A DNA stretch of 8,969 bases from Solobacterium sp. (GCA_016280695.1 JAEEHG010000228.1:1-8969), one strand, 5' to 3'; numbered from the stretch's first letter, positions 1 through 7,036 are shown. Program-made: numbers and translations. The notes: generated from the sequence alone by a model not told the origin.

Positions 1-1371
1 CCCCTGACCGAATACTGCAAGAACCACGGCATCATGGTCAAGCGGGTGAACAACTACCGGTATCTGCTGCTGCTGAACGAACGGATCTTCAACGACCTGG
101 CTGCTGACCGGTTCTCTATTTTGAATACAGTCCGCCGGGCTGCCCAGAAACAGGATGTTTCAATCACCCTGTCAATGGCTTTCGCCCGCGGTACGGAAAA
201 CTACCAGGAACTCGATGACATGGTTACCAGGCTGATGGATCTGGCCCAGAGCCGCGGCGGTGACCAGGTGGCTGTGCAGGTTGCCGGTGAGGACGTCAAG
301 TACTTCGGCGGTTCCTCCGAAGCGGCTGAAAAGCGCAGCCGGGTGCGGGTCCGGGTTATGGCCCACACACTGCGGGAACTGATCAGCCGGTCCAGCAATG
401 TCATTATCTGCGGCCATAAGGAAGCGGATTTTGACTGTATCGGTTCGGCTATCGGCATGGCCAAGGTGTCCCAGGCGCTGCGGCGGCAGGCGGTAATCAT
501 CGCCCGCACCGGCGGTATCGAGGAGAAACTGGCCCAGGTTATGGAAGAACATAAGGAAGAACTGCGGCAGGAACTGACATTTGTCACGGAAAGCGAAGCC
601 CTGAACCAGCTGCAGGAAAACACTCTGGTCATCATGGTGGACCACCATAATGTCAGGCAGTCCAACGGGGCCCGGGTGCTGGAACAGGCAAAGAACGTTG
701 CCATCATCGACCATCACCGCCGCAGCAGCGAGATGGGTGTCAAACCGGTGCTCGTCTATATCGAAGCCGGGGCCAGCAGTGCCTGTGAACTGGTGACGGA
801 ACTGATCCCGTATATTTCCAACCGGGCGGAGATCACCGAACTTGAAGCAACGATCATGCTGGCCGGCATGACAGTTGATACCGGGCACTTCCGTGTGCGG
901 ACCGGGGCCCGTACCTACGATGCCGCCAGTACGCTGCGTCGGTTCGGTGCCGATCCGCTGGCTGTTGATGAGTACCTGAAGGACAGCTATGAGCAGTTTG
1001 CCCAGAAGGCGGCAGTCATGAACATGAGCGAACGGATGGACCGCGGGATCGTCATCGCGCCGGTCCGGGGCATGATCCTGTCCCGCAGCATGATGTCACA
1101 GGCGGCTGACAGCCTGCTTGAGATTCAGGGCGTGGAAGCGGCCTTTGTACTGGCCAACAATACCGATGGGGAAACGGCGATCAGCGCCCGTTCGGCCGGC
1201 CGGGTCAATGTGCAGCGGATCATGGAGAAAATGCAGGGCGGCGGCCACATGACGGCAGCGGCAATGCAGCGCCCGCGGACGGACATTGAGGAAGTAAGAA
1301 AAGAACTGATTGATACAATCGAGGAATATTTCGGGGAGGTGCATCAGAATGAAGGTAATTCTGAAAAGTGA
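1..1371 (+). CDS. gdpP: c-di-AMP phosphodiesterase GdpP (DHH/DHHA1 family), 5' partial
   Basis: GdpP hydrolyses the second messenger c-di-AMP to pApA and is normally a membrane protein with two TM helices, a PAS domain, a degenerate GGDEF domain and a DHH/DHHA1 phosphodiesterase. The reading frame is open from base 1, so the start, TM helices and PAS lie outside the window. Numbering visible codons from base 1 (456 residues), the remnant GGDEF domain covers about 1-105 and ends in RGGDQVAV. The DHH domain shows all metal ligands: H139, D143 and D145 (GHKEADFDCIG), D214 (VDHH), the D237-H238-H239 signature (IDHHRR) and D293 (VDTGHF). DHHA1 closes with GGGHMTAAA at 413-421. Two deviations from common relatives are a Cys in DxDSIG (DFDCIG) and VDHHN where VDTHK is usual; neither removes a ligand, so the enzyme should be active. 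The end overlaps rplI by 23 bases. Confidence 0.94.
   Translation, partial: PLTEYCKNHGIMVKRVNNYRYLLLLNERIFNDLAADRFSILNTVRRAAQKQDVSITLSMAFARGTENYQELDDMVTRLMDLAQSRGGDQVAVQVAGEDVKYFGGSSEAAEKRSRVRVRVMAHTLRELISRSSNVIICGHKEADFDCIGSAIGMAKVSQALRRQAVIIARTGGIEEKLAQVMEEHKEELRQELTFVTESEALNQLQENTLVIMVDHHNVRQSNGARVLEQAKNVAIIDHHRRSSEMGVKPVLVYIEAGASSACELVTELIPYISNRAEITELEATIMLAGMTVDTGHFRVRTGARTYDAASTLRRFGADPLAVDEYLKDSYEQFAQKAAVMNMSERMDRGIVIAPVRGMILSRSMMSQAADSLLEIQGVEAAFVLANNTDGETAISARSAGRVNVQRIMEKMQGGGHMTAAAMQRPRTDIEEVRKELIDTIEEYFGEVHQNEGNSEK
1333..1340 (+). promoter_or_regulatory. Ribosome binding site of rplI inside gdpP
   Basis: GGGGAGGT lies 8 bases before the ATG at 1349 and inside the last codons of gdpP. 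It decides the rplI start: an in-frame ATG exists at 1310, but it has no such site and would add 13 residues not seen in bL9 proteins. Translation of rplI is therefore likely coupled to the end of gdpP translation. Confidence 0.8.
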
Positions 1372-1792
1372 TGTAAAGAAGGTAGGCCGTAAGGGCGAAG
1401 TGGTTGAAGTCGCCGACGGTTATGCCAGAAACTTTCTGATCGCAAGGGGACTGGCGGTCGCCACGACTGCCAAGAGCCTGGAAATACTGGCTGAACAGAA
1501 AGAACAGGAACACGAAGAAGAAATGAAGCGCAAGGCAGAAGCGGAGGCGCTGGCGGAAAAACTGACCGGCATGAAGTTTCAGTTCCTTGTGAATGCCAAT
1601 GATGACGGCCGGGTCTTCGGCTCGGTTTCCACCAAGCAGATTGTGGAAGAACTGGCCAGACAGGGTATCCGCATCGACAAGCGGAAGATCCTGGATACGG
1701 ATCCGATTGTTTCCCTGGGCGTAACCAAAGTCCGGGTGGAACTGTACAAGGGCGTGATCGGCATCGTCAACTGCGTGCTTAAGGGAAAGTAA
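1349..1792 (+). CDS. rplI: 50S ribosomal protein bL9
   Basis: bL9 binds 23S rRNA at the base of the L1 stalk and helps maintain reading frame. The product is 147 residues, the normal family length. It begins MKVILKSDVKKVGRKGEVVEV, followed by the diagnostic GYARNFLIARGLA segment (about 24-36). A long charged connecting helix rich in Glu, Lys and Ala covers about 41-70. The C-terminal domain contains DGRVFGSVSTKQI (about 86-98) and ends at LKGK. The start at 1349 is chosen because MKVIL is the conserved bL9 N-terminus and a GGGGAGG site precedes it. The gene overlaps gdpP by 23 bases, and only one base separates its TAA from the dnaB ATG, so all three should be co-transcribed. The gdpP-rplI-dnaB order is conserved in many Bacillota. 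Confidence 0.97.
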   Translation: MKVILKSDVKKVGRKGEVVEVADGYARNFLIARGLAVATTAKSLEILAEQKEQEHEEEMKRKAEAEALAEKLTGMKFQFLVNANDDGRVFGSVSTKQIVEELARQGIRIDKRKILDTDPIVSLGVTKVRVELYKGVIGIVNCVLKGK

Positions 1793-1793
1793 G

Positions 1794-3158
1794 ATGCCGG
1801 CCCGTGTGATGCCGTCGGCTCCGGAAGCGGAAGCGAGTCTTCTGGGGACGATGATGGTCTACCCCAATGCAGCGAGAATTGCCATTGAGGAAGGCCTGAG
1901 TGAGGATGATTTTTACAGCGAAGCCAACCGGCGGGTTTTTCAGGCTGTCCAGAGTCTGTATCAGGAAGGCAGCCCGGTAGACCTGACTACGGTTTCCACC
2001 CGGCTGAACGATCTCGGCCAGCTGGAACATACCGGCGGCCTGGGCTATCTGACCGCCCTGGCAGATGCGGCGGTTACCAGCGCCAATACCAAGAACTATG
2101 TCCGGATGATCCATGACAAGGCCGTGATCCGGAGCCTGATTGAAGCAGCTGACCGGATTTCCGAAGAGGGCATGGAAGGCCAGCCGGATATCAATGAGTA
2201 TCTCGACCGGGCGGAAAAAGCGGTTCTGAATATTTCCCGCAGCCGGCGGACCAGTGAATTCAGGAATTCCCAGCAGCTGATGACGGAAGTGCTCGGGAAT
2301 ATCCAGAAAATGTCGGATAACCACTCGGATATCACCGGTCTGAAAACCGGTTACCGTGACCTGGACCGGATCACCCACGGGTTCCAGAAGGGTGACCTGA
2401 TCATCCTGGCGGCCCGTCCGTCCATGGGCAAGACTGCCGTGGCGCTGAACCTGGCGCTGCACTCAGCGCTGTATGAACCGAAAAAAGCCATTGCGATTTT
2501 CTCGCTGGAAATGTCTGCCGAACAGCTGGCCATGCGTCTGCTCAGCGCCCATGCCAGGGTTCCGGGTGACAACCTGAAAACCGGGTATCTCAGCAATGAG
2601 CAGTGGAACAAAGTCAATGAGGCCGCGGCTGAGCTGCGGATGCTCAACCTGTATATCGATGACACCCCCGGGGTGCATGTGCCGGAAATGTTCAGCAAGT
2701 GCCGCCGCCTGCAGGCGGAGCACGGCCTGTCGCTGATCCTGGTCGACTATATCCAGCTGATTACCGGATCTTCGGGCCGCGGTGACTACAGCCGCCAGCA
2801 GGAAGTATCCGATATCTCCCGCAGCCTGAAGGCGCTGGCGCGTGAACTGGACGTGCCGGTGATCGCGCTCTCCCAGCTGAGCCGCAACGTGGAATCGCGG
2901 GAAGGCAAGAAGCCGATGCTGTCGGATCTGCGTGAATCCGGTGCCATTGAGCAGGATGCCGACCTGGTCATGCTGCTGTACCGGGATGCCTACTACAACG
3001 AAGAAGCGAAGAAACTGGCGGATGAAACCGGTACGGAACTGCTGGAAATCAATGTTGCCAAGCACCGTAACGGCGCCACCAGGAGGTTCAACGTGGTCTT
3101 TGAAGCTGCGACAAACGCCCTCATGAATCTGGAGAGTGAAGGCGGACAGAGGGAATGA
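1794..3158 (+). CDS. dnaB: Replicative DNA helicase DnaB (DnaC in Bacillus)
   Basis: DnaB is the hexameric 5'-3' helicase that unwinds the replication fork and binds primase through its N-terminal domain. The product is 454 residues, full length for the family. The N-terminal domain (about 1-110) starts with the typical PxxxEAExSLLG and contains SEDDFY and EGSPVDLTTV. The C-terminal RecA-like motor (about 175-450) has the Walker A loop ARPSMGKT (207-214, K213/T214), Walker B ILVDY (D318), and the SDLRESGAIEQDADLV block that includes the motif-4 DNA-binding and switch residues. No intein interrupts the ATPase core, a common insertion site in this family. The ATG at 1794 follows a modest AAGGGAAAG within the last rplI codons. 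An alternative ATG at 1809 is possible but has no Shine-Dalgarno of its own. The stop overlaps the next gene by four bases (ATGA). Confidence 0.97.
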   Translation: MPARVMPSAPEAEASLLGTMMVYPNAARIAIEEGLSEDDFYSEANRRVFQAVQSLYQEGSPVDLTTVSTRLNDLGQLEHTGGLGYLTALADAAVTSANTKNYVRMIHDKAVIRSLIEAADRISEEGMEGQPDINEYLDRAEKAVLNISRSRRTSEFRNSQQLMTEVLGNIQKMSDNHSDITGLKTGYRDLDRITHGFQKGDLIILAARPSMGKTAVALNLALHSALYEPKKAIAIFSLEMSAEQLAMRLLSAHARVPGDNLKTGYLSNEQWNKVNEAAAELRMLNLYIDDTPGVHVPEMFSKCRRLQAEHGLSLILVDYIQLITGSSGRGDYSRQQEVSDISRSLKALARELDVPVIALSQLSRNVESREGKKPMLSDLRESGAIEQDADLVMLLYRDAYYNEEAKKLADETGTELLEINVAKHRNGATRRFNVVFEAATNALMNLESEGGQRE

Positions 3159-4684
3159 AACTGAAAAAACAGGTAAAAACATATTTGCTCCTGATCGTCG
3201 GACTGGCGCTTTCGATTGCCCTGACGCTGTTTTCACCGTTCTCGGACAGAGGTTTTGAAGTGTTTGCCGGCGGCGTCAACGAAAAGGAAAGCAGCCTGCT
3301 TTCCCAGCAGATCCTGACAACCGAAAACAAGCCGGTGGAAATCCATAAGATCTACAGCCAGGGACAGCTCCTTGGGGTGCTCAATGATGAGAAGAAACTG
3401 AAGGATTTTCTGAATGCCGTTTACGTTGAGAATTACCAGGAGAGCTTTCCGGATTCGTCCGTATCACTGGGCAAGGATGTCTATGTATCTGATGAAATCA
3501 GTTATTTCACCTATGAGGACATCGATGACCAGATCATGGATTATCTGAAGCAGAACGGCCTGTTTACCATCCGGGCCGTATCCGTTGAATTCTCTGATAC
3601 AAACGGCATCTATGCCGAGATTTTCGTCAAGGACGAGGAGACATATGAACAGGCCATGCAGGAGTATCTGACCTGCTTTATCGATCCGTCCGAACTGGCC
3701 CTGCTGAACAACGGGCAGAAGACACCTGAACTTCATACCTACGGCAGCCGGTCTACAGGCATCTCCATTTCCCAGACCATCACCGTGCAGGAAGCCTATG
3801 CCTCTCCGGGAGAAATCATGCGGACAGTCGATGAGGTGCTGGAATACCTGGAATACGGCGGCAACACCGAGAAACAGTACTACACGGTGCAGAAATACGA
3901 TACAGTTGCCGGTGTCGGCGCCAAGAACTACGGCCTTTCCGCAACGCAGGTCATGAATATCAACCGGGACAAGATCAGCAGTGTTGACCAGGTGCTCAGT
4001 GAAGGGGAATTGCTGTGCGTGACGTATTTCAATTCCCCGATCGATATTGTCGTGACCCGGGAAAGCATGCGCAAGGAAATCATCTATCCGCAGACGGTCT
4101 ACGCGGAAAACCCGGAACTGCGCAAGGGTGTGTCACAGCTGCGCCAGAGCGGCGTCAACGGCTCAAAGAACTCACTTTACTCCGAGCGCTGGATCAACGG
4201 CGTGCTGATGTCCGGTACATTGATTTCCAGTGTCGATACCCTGCAGCCGGTCAATGAAATCATTGATGTAGGCACCATGGAAATCCCGGGCTACGGCACC
4301 GGGACCTTCCGCTGGCCGGTGGACAATCCGGTTATTTCCTGCGGCTGGGGATGCTACTGGGGACACCGGGCGATCGATGTGCAGAATTCGTACAACCACT
4401 GGGATAAGATCTACGCGGCTGACCGCGGCATCATTGAGATAAACTCCTACAACGGCGTCAACGGCAACTATGTTGTCATTAACCACAACAACGGTTTTGA
4501 AACCTACTACGGCCATATGAAGGAACCGAGTCCGCTGGCAGTGGGCACAGCGGTTGACAAAGGCGATGTCATCGGCAATATCGGCATGACAGGTCTCGCG
4601 ACCGGGCCGCACGTTCACTTCTTCATTATCGAAAACGGGGAGCGCAGGAATCCGTGCAACGGGTTCCTCGACTGCGGCTACTGA
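3155..4684 (+). CDS. LysM-G5-M23 family peptidoglycan metalloendopeptidase
   Basis: This is a predicted extracytoplasmic zinc endopeptidase that cuts peptidoglycan cross-bridges or stem peptides. Residues 1-8 are basic (MKLKKQVK) and about 9-28 are hydrophobic, giving a signal peptide or membrane anchor; cleavage near VFA-GG (about 36-39) is possible. About 55-215 is an accessory region I do not recognise. A LysM module spans about 242-291 (YYTVQKYDTVAGVGAKNYG). A G5-like region covers about 295-374. The M23 catalytic domain lies at about 385-500 with every expected ligand: H404 and D408 (GHRAID), H454 (YYGH), H486 and H488 (GPHVHF). Four cysteines flank the active-site region and C-terminus (C396, C400, C501, C507), suggesting disulfides. 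The ATG overlaps the dnaB stop (ATGA) and the gene stands where walRKHI lie in Bacillus. The exact bond cut cannot be told from sequence. Confidence 0.9.
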   Translation: MKLKKQVKTYLLLIVGLALSIALTLFSPFSDRGFEVFAGGVNEKESSLLSQQILTTENKPVEIHKIYSQGQLLGVLNDEKKLKDFLNAVYVENYQESFPDSSVSLGKDVYVSDEISYFTYEDIDDQIMDYLKQNGLFTIRAVSVEFSDTNGIYAEIFVKDEETYEQAMQEYLTCFIDPSELALLNNGQKTPELHTYGSRSTGISISQTITVQEAYASPGEIMRTVDEVLEYLEYGGNTEKQYYTVQKYDTVAGVGAKNYGLSATQVMNINRDKISSVDQVLSEGELLCVTYFNSPIDIVVTRESMRKEIIYPQTVYAENPELRKGVSQLRQSGVNGSKNSLYSERWINGVLMSGTLISSVDTLQPVNEIIDVGTMEIPGYGTGTFRWPVDNPVISCGWGCYWGHRAIDVQNSYNHWDKIYAADRGIIEINSYNGVNGNYVVINHNNGFETYYGHMKEPSPLAVGTAVDKGDVIGNIGMTGLATGPHVHFFIIENGERRNPCNGFLDCGY

Positions 4685-5514
4685 TGAAGTTTGCGCTGCT
4701 GGCCAGCGGTTCGAAAGGGAACTGCTTTGTTCTGGAAGATGAACATCTGCAGATCATGATCGACTGCGGCACCACAAAACGATACCTTGCCAGCTGTTTC
4801 GATACCCTCGGCATCAATATACCCGGCATGGATGCGGTACTGATCACGCATGACCACTCTGATCACATCTCCCAGCTGAAAATGACGGAGCCGCTGCCGG
4901 TTTATTCCCCGGTGCCGCTGGGCAGCCGGAAGATTATTCCGGTGGTGCCTGAACGCCGGTTCCAGCTGCAGCACATGACGGTGACGCCGCTGGCCATGTC
5001 CCATGACGCCCCCGGTACGGTGGGTTATGTCCTGGAAACCTGGCAGGAGAAACTGGTCTATATTACCGATACCGGGTATGTCCGGCAGGCGTATCTGCCG
5101 CTGCTGAAGGGCGCGGATCATATTATTCTGGAAAGCAATCATGATGTCGAGATGCTGATGGAGACAAGCCGTCCGTATTATCTGAAGATGCGGATCGCCT
5201 CTGATAACGGCCATCTCAGCAACCAGGCATGCGCGGAAATACTCGATGCCATTGTGACGGAAAAGACGAAGACGATCTTTCTGGCCCATATCAGCCAGGA
5301 AGCCAATACCCGGGAAAAGGCACTGCGGGCAGCCGCGGACAGACTGAAGGCACACCATGCCGGACATCTCAATCCGCAGCTGATCCTGAGTGCCGCCGGG
5401 CAGTACGAAATACTGAAGGGAGGAGACTGGCATGAAACGTTGGGTTACGGCAGCTGTGGCTGTGCTCCTGGTCTGGAATGTGGCCCTGACAGCGGCGCTG
5501 CTGGGGCAGGCTGA
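4684..5514 (+). CDS. walJ: Metallo-beta-lactamase-fold nuclease WalJ/YycJ
   Basis: WalJ/YycJ is a cytoplasmic metal-dependent MBL-fold protein; relatives have been reported to have 5'-3' exonuclease activity and links to mismatch repair and to coordination of replication with wall synthesis. The product is 276 residues. It starts MKFALLASGSKGN, the family N-terminus, and carries the metal motif HDHSDH (H56, H58, D60, H61), SHDAPG (H107), ITDTGY (D129), the family-specific ESNHDVEML (150-158), SDNGHLSN (173-180) and FLAHIS (H202). An in-frame ATG at 4654 lies inside the peptidase gene and lacks the family start, so the TGATG overlap at 4682-4686 is chosen. The domain appears to finish near GQYEIL (239-244). 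The remaining roughly 30 residues are Gly-, Ala- and Cys-rich and lie largely within an 83-base overlap with the next gene, so the tail is probably not conserved. Confidence 0.92.
   Translation: MKFALLASGSKGNCFVLEDEHLQIMIDCGTTKRYLASCFDTLGINIPGMDAVLITHDHSDHISQLKMTEPLPVYSPVPLGSRKIIPVVPERRFQLQHMTVTPLAMSHDAPGTVGYVLETWQEKLVYITDTGYVRQAYLPLLKGADHIILESNHDVEMLMETSRPYYLKMRIASDNGHLSNQACAEILDAIVTEKTKTIFLAHISQEANTREKALRAAADRLKAHHAGHLNPQLILSAAGQYEILKGGDWHETLGYGSCGCAPGLECGPDSGAAGAG
5418..5425 (+). promoter_or_regulatory. Strong ribosome binding site of the HtrA-like gene, inside walJ
   Basis: GGGAGGAG, preceded by AA, lies within the walJ coding sequence with its GGAGG core ending 8 bases before the ATG at 5432. 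It supports 5432 as the true start of the HtrA-like gene despite the unusually long overlap with walJ. The next in-frame ATG codons are deep inside the protease domain and would delete the signal anchor. Confidence 0.8.
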
Positions 5515-6496
5515 TCAGCGCCCGGACAACAGCGGGATTACCGTGGTCAACCATACAATCAACGGGTATACAACCGATGTGACCGGTATTCTGAGAGATG
5601 TCCGGCCTTCCCTGGTGACTGTCCGGATCACGGAAGACGAATTTGAAGATGCTTTCTCCGGGGCCGTATATGAGGTCAGGGATGACGGCTGCTATATCCT
5701 GACAGCAGCGTCCCTGCTGCGGGAAAACGCGGTGTGTTCCATCCGCTTTGACAGCGGGGTCGAACTTTCCGGTGAGATTGTCGGCCGGGACGTGCTGACG
5801 GACATCGCCCTGATCCGCACCCATCCGGACTTTGAAGTGAAGCCGGTCAACGCGGGGGATGCGCGCTATGTACAGGCCGGCGAATACGGTGTGCTGGCCG
5901 GCAGCCGCAGTCCGGAATCGCAGAGCGGACCGGTCAGTTTCGGCATTATTTCCCTGCCGGCACAGACCCTGCGCCGCTCCCACGACACGGAAGACGAATG
6001 GATCCTGTCGGTCTTTCATACTGATGCGGTCATGAATCACGATCTGGCCGGCGGCCTGCTGCTGAACCTCAGCGGTGATATGATCGGCATGGTTTCCGGC
6101 ACCCTGAGCAATGCGGTCTCCGGCATGACCTGTGCCGTTTCCTGCGAGGAGATTGCCCTGGTAACCGGGGAGATGCTGCAGGACGGCGCCGTAACGCGCG
6201 GCTATCTGGGCATTACCGGTCGGAATGTAAGTGATCTGGAAGTATATCAGAAAAACAGCATGAACATCAGCCTTGACCAGACAGCAGGTGTGGTGGTCAC
6301 ATATGTGGAACCGGGATCCCCGGCTGCCCATGCCGGCCTCATGACCGGGGATATCCTGCTGGGAATCAACGAAGAAACCGTCAATGACCTGACGGACCTG
6401 CGCCGTGTCCTTTATGCCGCGAATCCGGGGGATTATGCAGCCCTGCAGGTCCGCCGGCAGGCTGAGACGGAAACACTGGAAGCGGTGCTGCAATGA
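5432..6496 (+). CDS. HtrA/DegP-family PDZ protein, predicted catalytically dead (pseudoprotease)
   Basis: Active HtrA proteins are envelope serine proteases and chaperones that handle misfolded proteins. This 354-residue product has the usual Gram-positive layout: a signal anchor (about 5-24), a trypsin-like domain (about 50-250) and one PDZ domain (about 257-350) with the peptide-binding loop GYLGI (257-261) and PGSPAAHAGLMTGDILLGIN. The catalytic triad is broken. The segment aligning with ILTNxHVV reads ILTAASLL, so His is replaced by S94. The Asp is kept (D124 in LTDIALI). The segment aligning with NPGNSGGPLLN reads NHDLAGGLLLN, so the nucleophile is A206. The flanking fold residues, including GGLLLNLSGDMIGM, are well kept and the frame is intact, so this is not simple decay. 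A chaperone, adaptor or PDZ sensor role is inferred. It overlaps walJ by 83 bases and rlmH by four, in the position of htrC (yyxA) in Bacillus. Confidence 0.88.
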   Translation: MKRWVTAAVAVLLVWNVALTAALLGQADQRPDNSGITVVNHTINGYTTDVTGILRDVRPSLVTVRITEDEFEDAFSGAVYEVRDDGCYILTAASLLRENAVCSIRFDSGVELSGEIVGRDVLTDIALIRTHPDFEVKPVNAGDARYVQAGEYGVLAGSRSPESQSGPVSFGIISLPAQTLRRSHDTEDEWILSVFHTDAVMNHDLAGGLLLNLSGDMIGMVSGTLSNAVSGMTCAVSCEEIALVTGEMLQDGAVTRGYLGITGRNVSDLEVYQKNSMNISLDQTAGVVVTYVEPGSPAAHAGLMTGDILLGINEETVNDLTDLRRVLYAANPGDYAALQVRRQAETETLEAVLQ

Positions 6497-6969
6497 TCCG
6501 TATACTGGCCTGCGGCAAGGTCCGTGACAGCTGGCTGCGGAGCGGGATTGAGGAGTATGCCCGGCGCATCCGGCCCTATGAAAAACTGGAAATCGAAGAG
6601 GTGGCTGACGAAAAGGCTCCCGAAACCAACTCGGACGCGGAAAACCGGCAGGTAATCGCAGCGGAAGGAGAGCGGCTGCTGAAAAAAATCCGGCCCCAGG
6701 ATTATGTCATCCTGCTGGACCTGGCTGGAAAACCCCTCGATTCCGTCGGGCTTGCGGAATATCTGGATGATCTGAAGACCCATGGCCGCAGCCAGATCGA
6801 TTTCGTGATCGGCGGCTCCCTCGGGGTCAGCCCGGACCTCATCCGGCGCGCGGATTTCCGCTGGAAGCTGTCTGACAACACATTTCCGCACCAGCTCTGC
6901 CGGCTGCTGGTCCTCGAACAGATCTACCGGGCCTGCCGGATTCAGAGCCATGAACCGTATCATAAATAA
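6493..6969 (+). CDS. rlmH: 23S rRNA (pseudouridine1915-N3)-methyltransferase RlmH
   Basis: RlmH is a small SPOUT-class, SAM-dependent dimeric methyltransferase that modifies pseudouridine 1915 in helix 69 of 23S rRNA on assembled 70S ribosomes. The product is 158 residues, the usual size. Knot-forming and SAM-binding motifs are complete: ILLDLAGKPLDS (about 73-84), FVIGGSLGVS (104-113), the PHQLCRLLVLEQIYRA block (132-147) and the C-terminal PYHK (155-158). The start MIRILACGKVRD fits the family. The ATG shares four bases with the stop of the HtrA-like gene (ATGA), so translation is likely coupled. It appears to be the last gene of the long gdpP-to-rlmH unit: an 84-base AT-rich gap follows, although I see no convincing terminator right after its stop. 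Confidence 0.96.
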   Translation: MIRILACGKVRDSWLRSGIEEYARRIRPYEKLEIEEVADEKAPETNSDAENRQVIAAEGERLLKKIRPQDYVILLDLAGKPLDSVGLAEYLDDLKTHGRSQIDFVIGGSLGVSPDLIRRADFRWKLSDNTFPHQLCRLLVLEQIYRACRIQSHEPYHK

Positions 6970-6972
6970 AAC

Positions 6973-6984
6973 GTAAGGGCTTAC
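6973..6984. repeat. Small inverted repeat upstream of the ptsH promoter
   Basis: GTAAG-GG-CTTAC is a perfect 5-base dyad with a 2-base centre, just after the rlmH stop and 10 bases before the predicted -35 box. The loop is too tight for a normal terminator hairpin, though a short T-rich run (6989-6993) follows. It could be a small operator or part of a weak terminator; it may also be chance in AT-rich sequence. Confidence 0.3.
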
Positions 6985-6994
6985 ATAGTTTTTC

Positions 6995-7023
6995 TTGTAT
7001 CTTAGTTTCCAATCTACTAAAAT
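6995..7023 (+). promoter_or_regulatory. Predicted sigma-A-type promoter of ptsH
   Basis: TTGTAT (6995-7000) and TAAAAT (7018-7023) are separated by exactly 17 bases, each one mismatch from the housekeeping consensus hexamers. The region is AT-rich against a GC-rich background and lies in the only sizeable intergenic gap. Transcription would begin near 7030, giving a leader of about 25 bases that carries the GGGAGG ribosome binding site (7037-7042). No extended -10 element is seen. Confidence 0.65.
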
Positions 7024-7036
7024 AAATTATGACAAT

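Noticed and set aside
172..888. Minus-strand open frame of 238 codons opposite gdpP
   Set aside because: It lies across the conserved DHH domain of GdpP and has no domain or start signal of its own.
2663..2675. CACCCC-C-GGGGTG dyad in dnaB
   Set aside because: The single-base centre cannot form a normal hairpin loop, no T run follows, and it encodes ordinary DnaB residues (DTPGVH). Likely chance from codon use.
2463..3236. Minus-strand open frame of 257 codons opposite dnaB
   Set aside because: It spans the DnaB ATPase core and the dnaB/peptidase junction; the product looks like low-information antisense of a GC-rich gene.
4015..4257. Small + strand open frame of 80 codons inside the M23 peptidase gene
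   Set aside because: It lies within the G5 region of a clearly conserved protein, and its product shows no motif. There is no reason to call a nested gene.
4654..4683. Upstream in-frame ATG that would extend walJ by 10 residues
   Set aside because: The family N-terminus is MKFALLASGSKGN, which begins at 4684, and the extra codons only repeat the peptidase 3' end in another frame.
5369..6493. Long minus-strand open frame (374 codons) opposite the whole HtrA-like gene
   Set aside because: Its product is rich in His, Gln, Arg and Gly with no recognisable domain, it has no convincing ribosome site, and the + strand carries a clear HtrA-family protein. It is a by-product of GC-rich codon use.
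6943..6969. RlmH C-terminus reads IQSHEPYHK, whereas many Gram-positive relatives have RGExYHK
   Set aside because: The residues before PYH vary across the family and the core SAM-binding motifs are complete, so I do not regard this as a functional defect.
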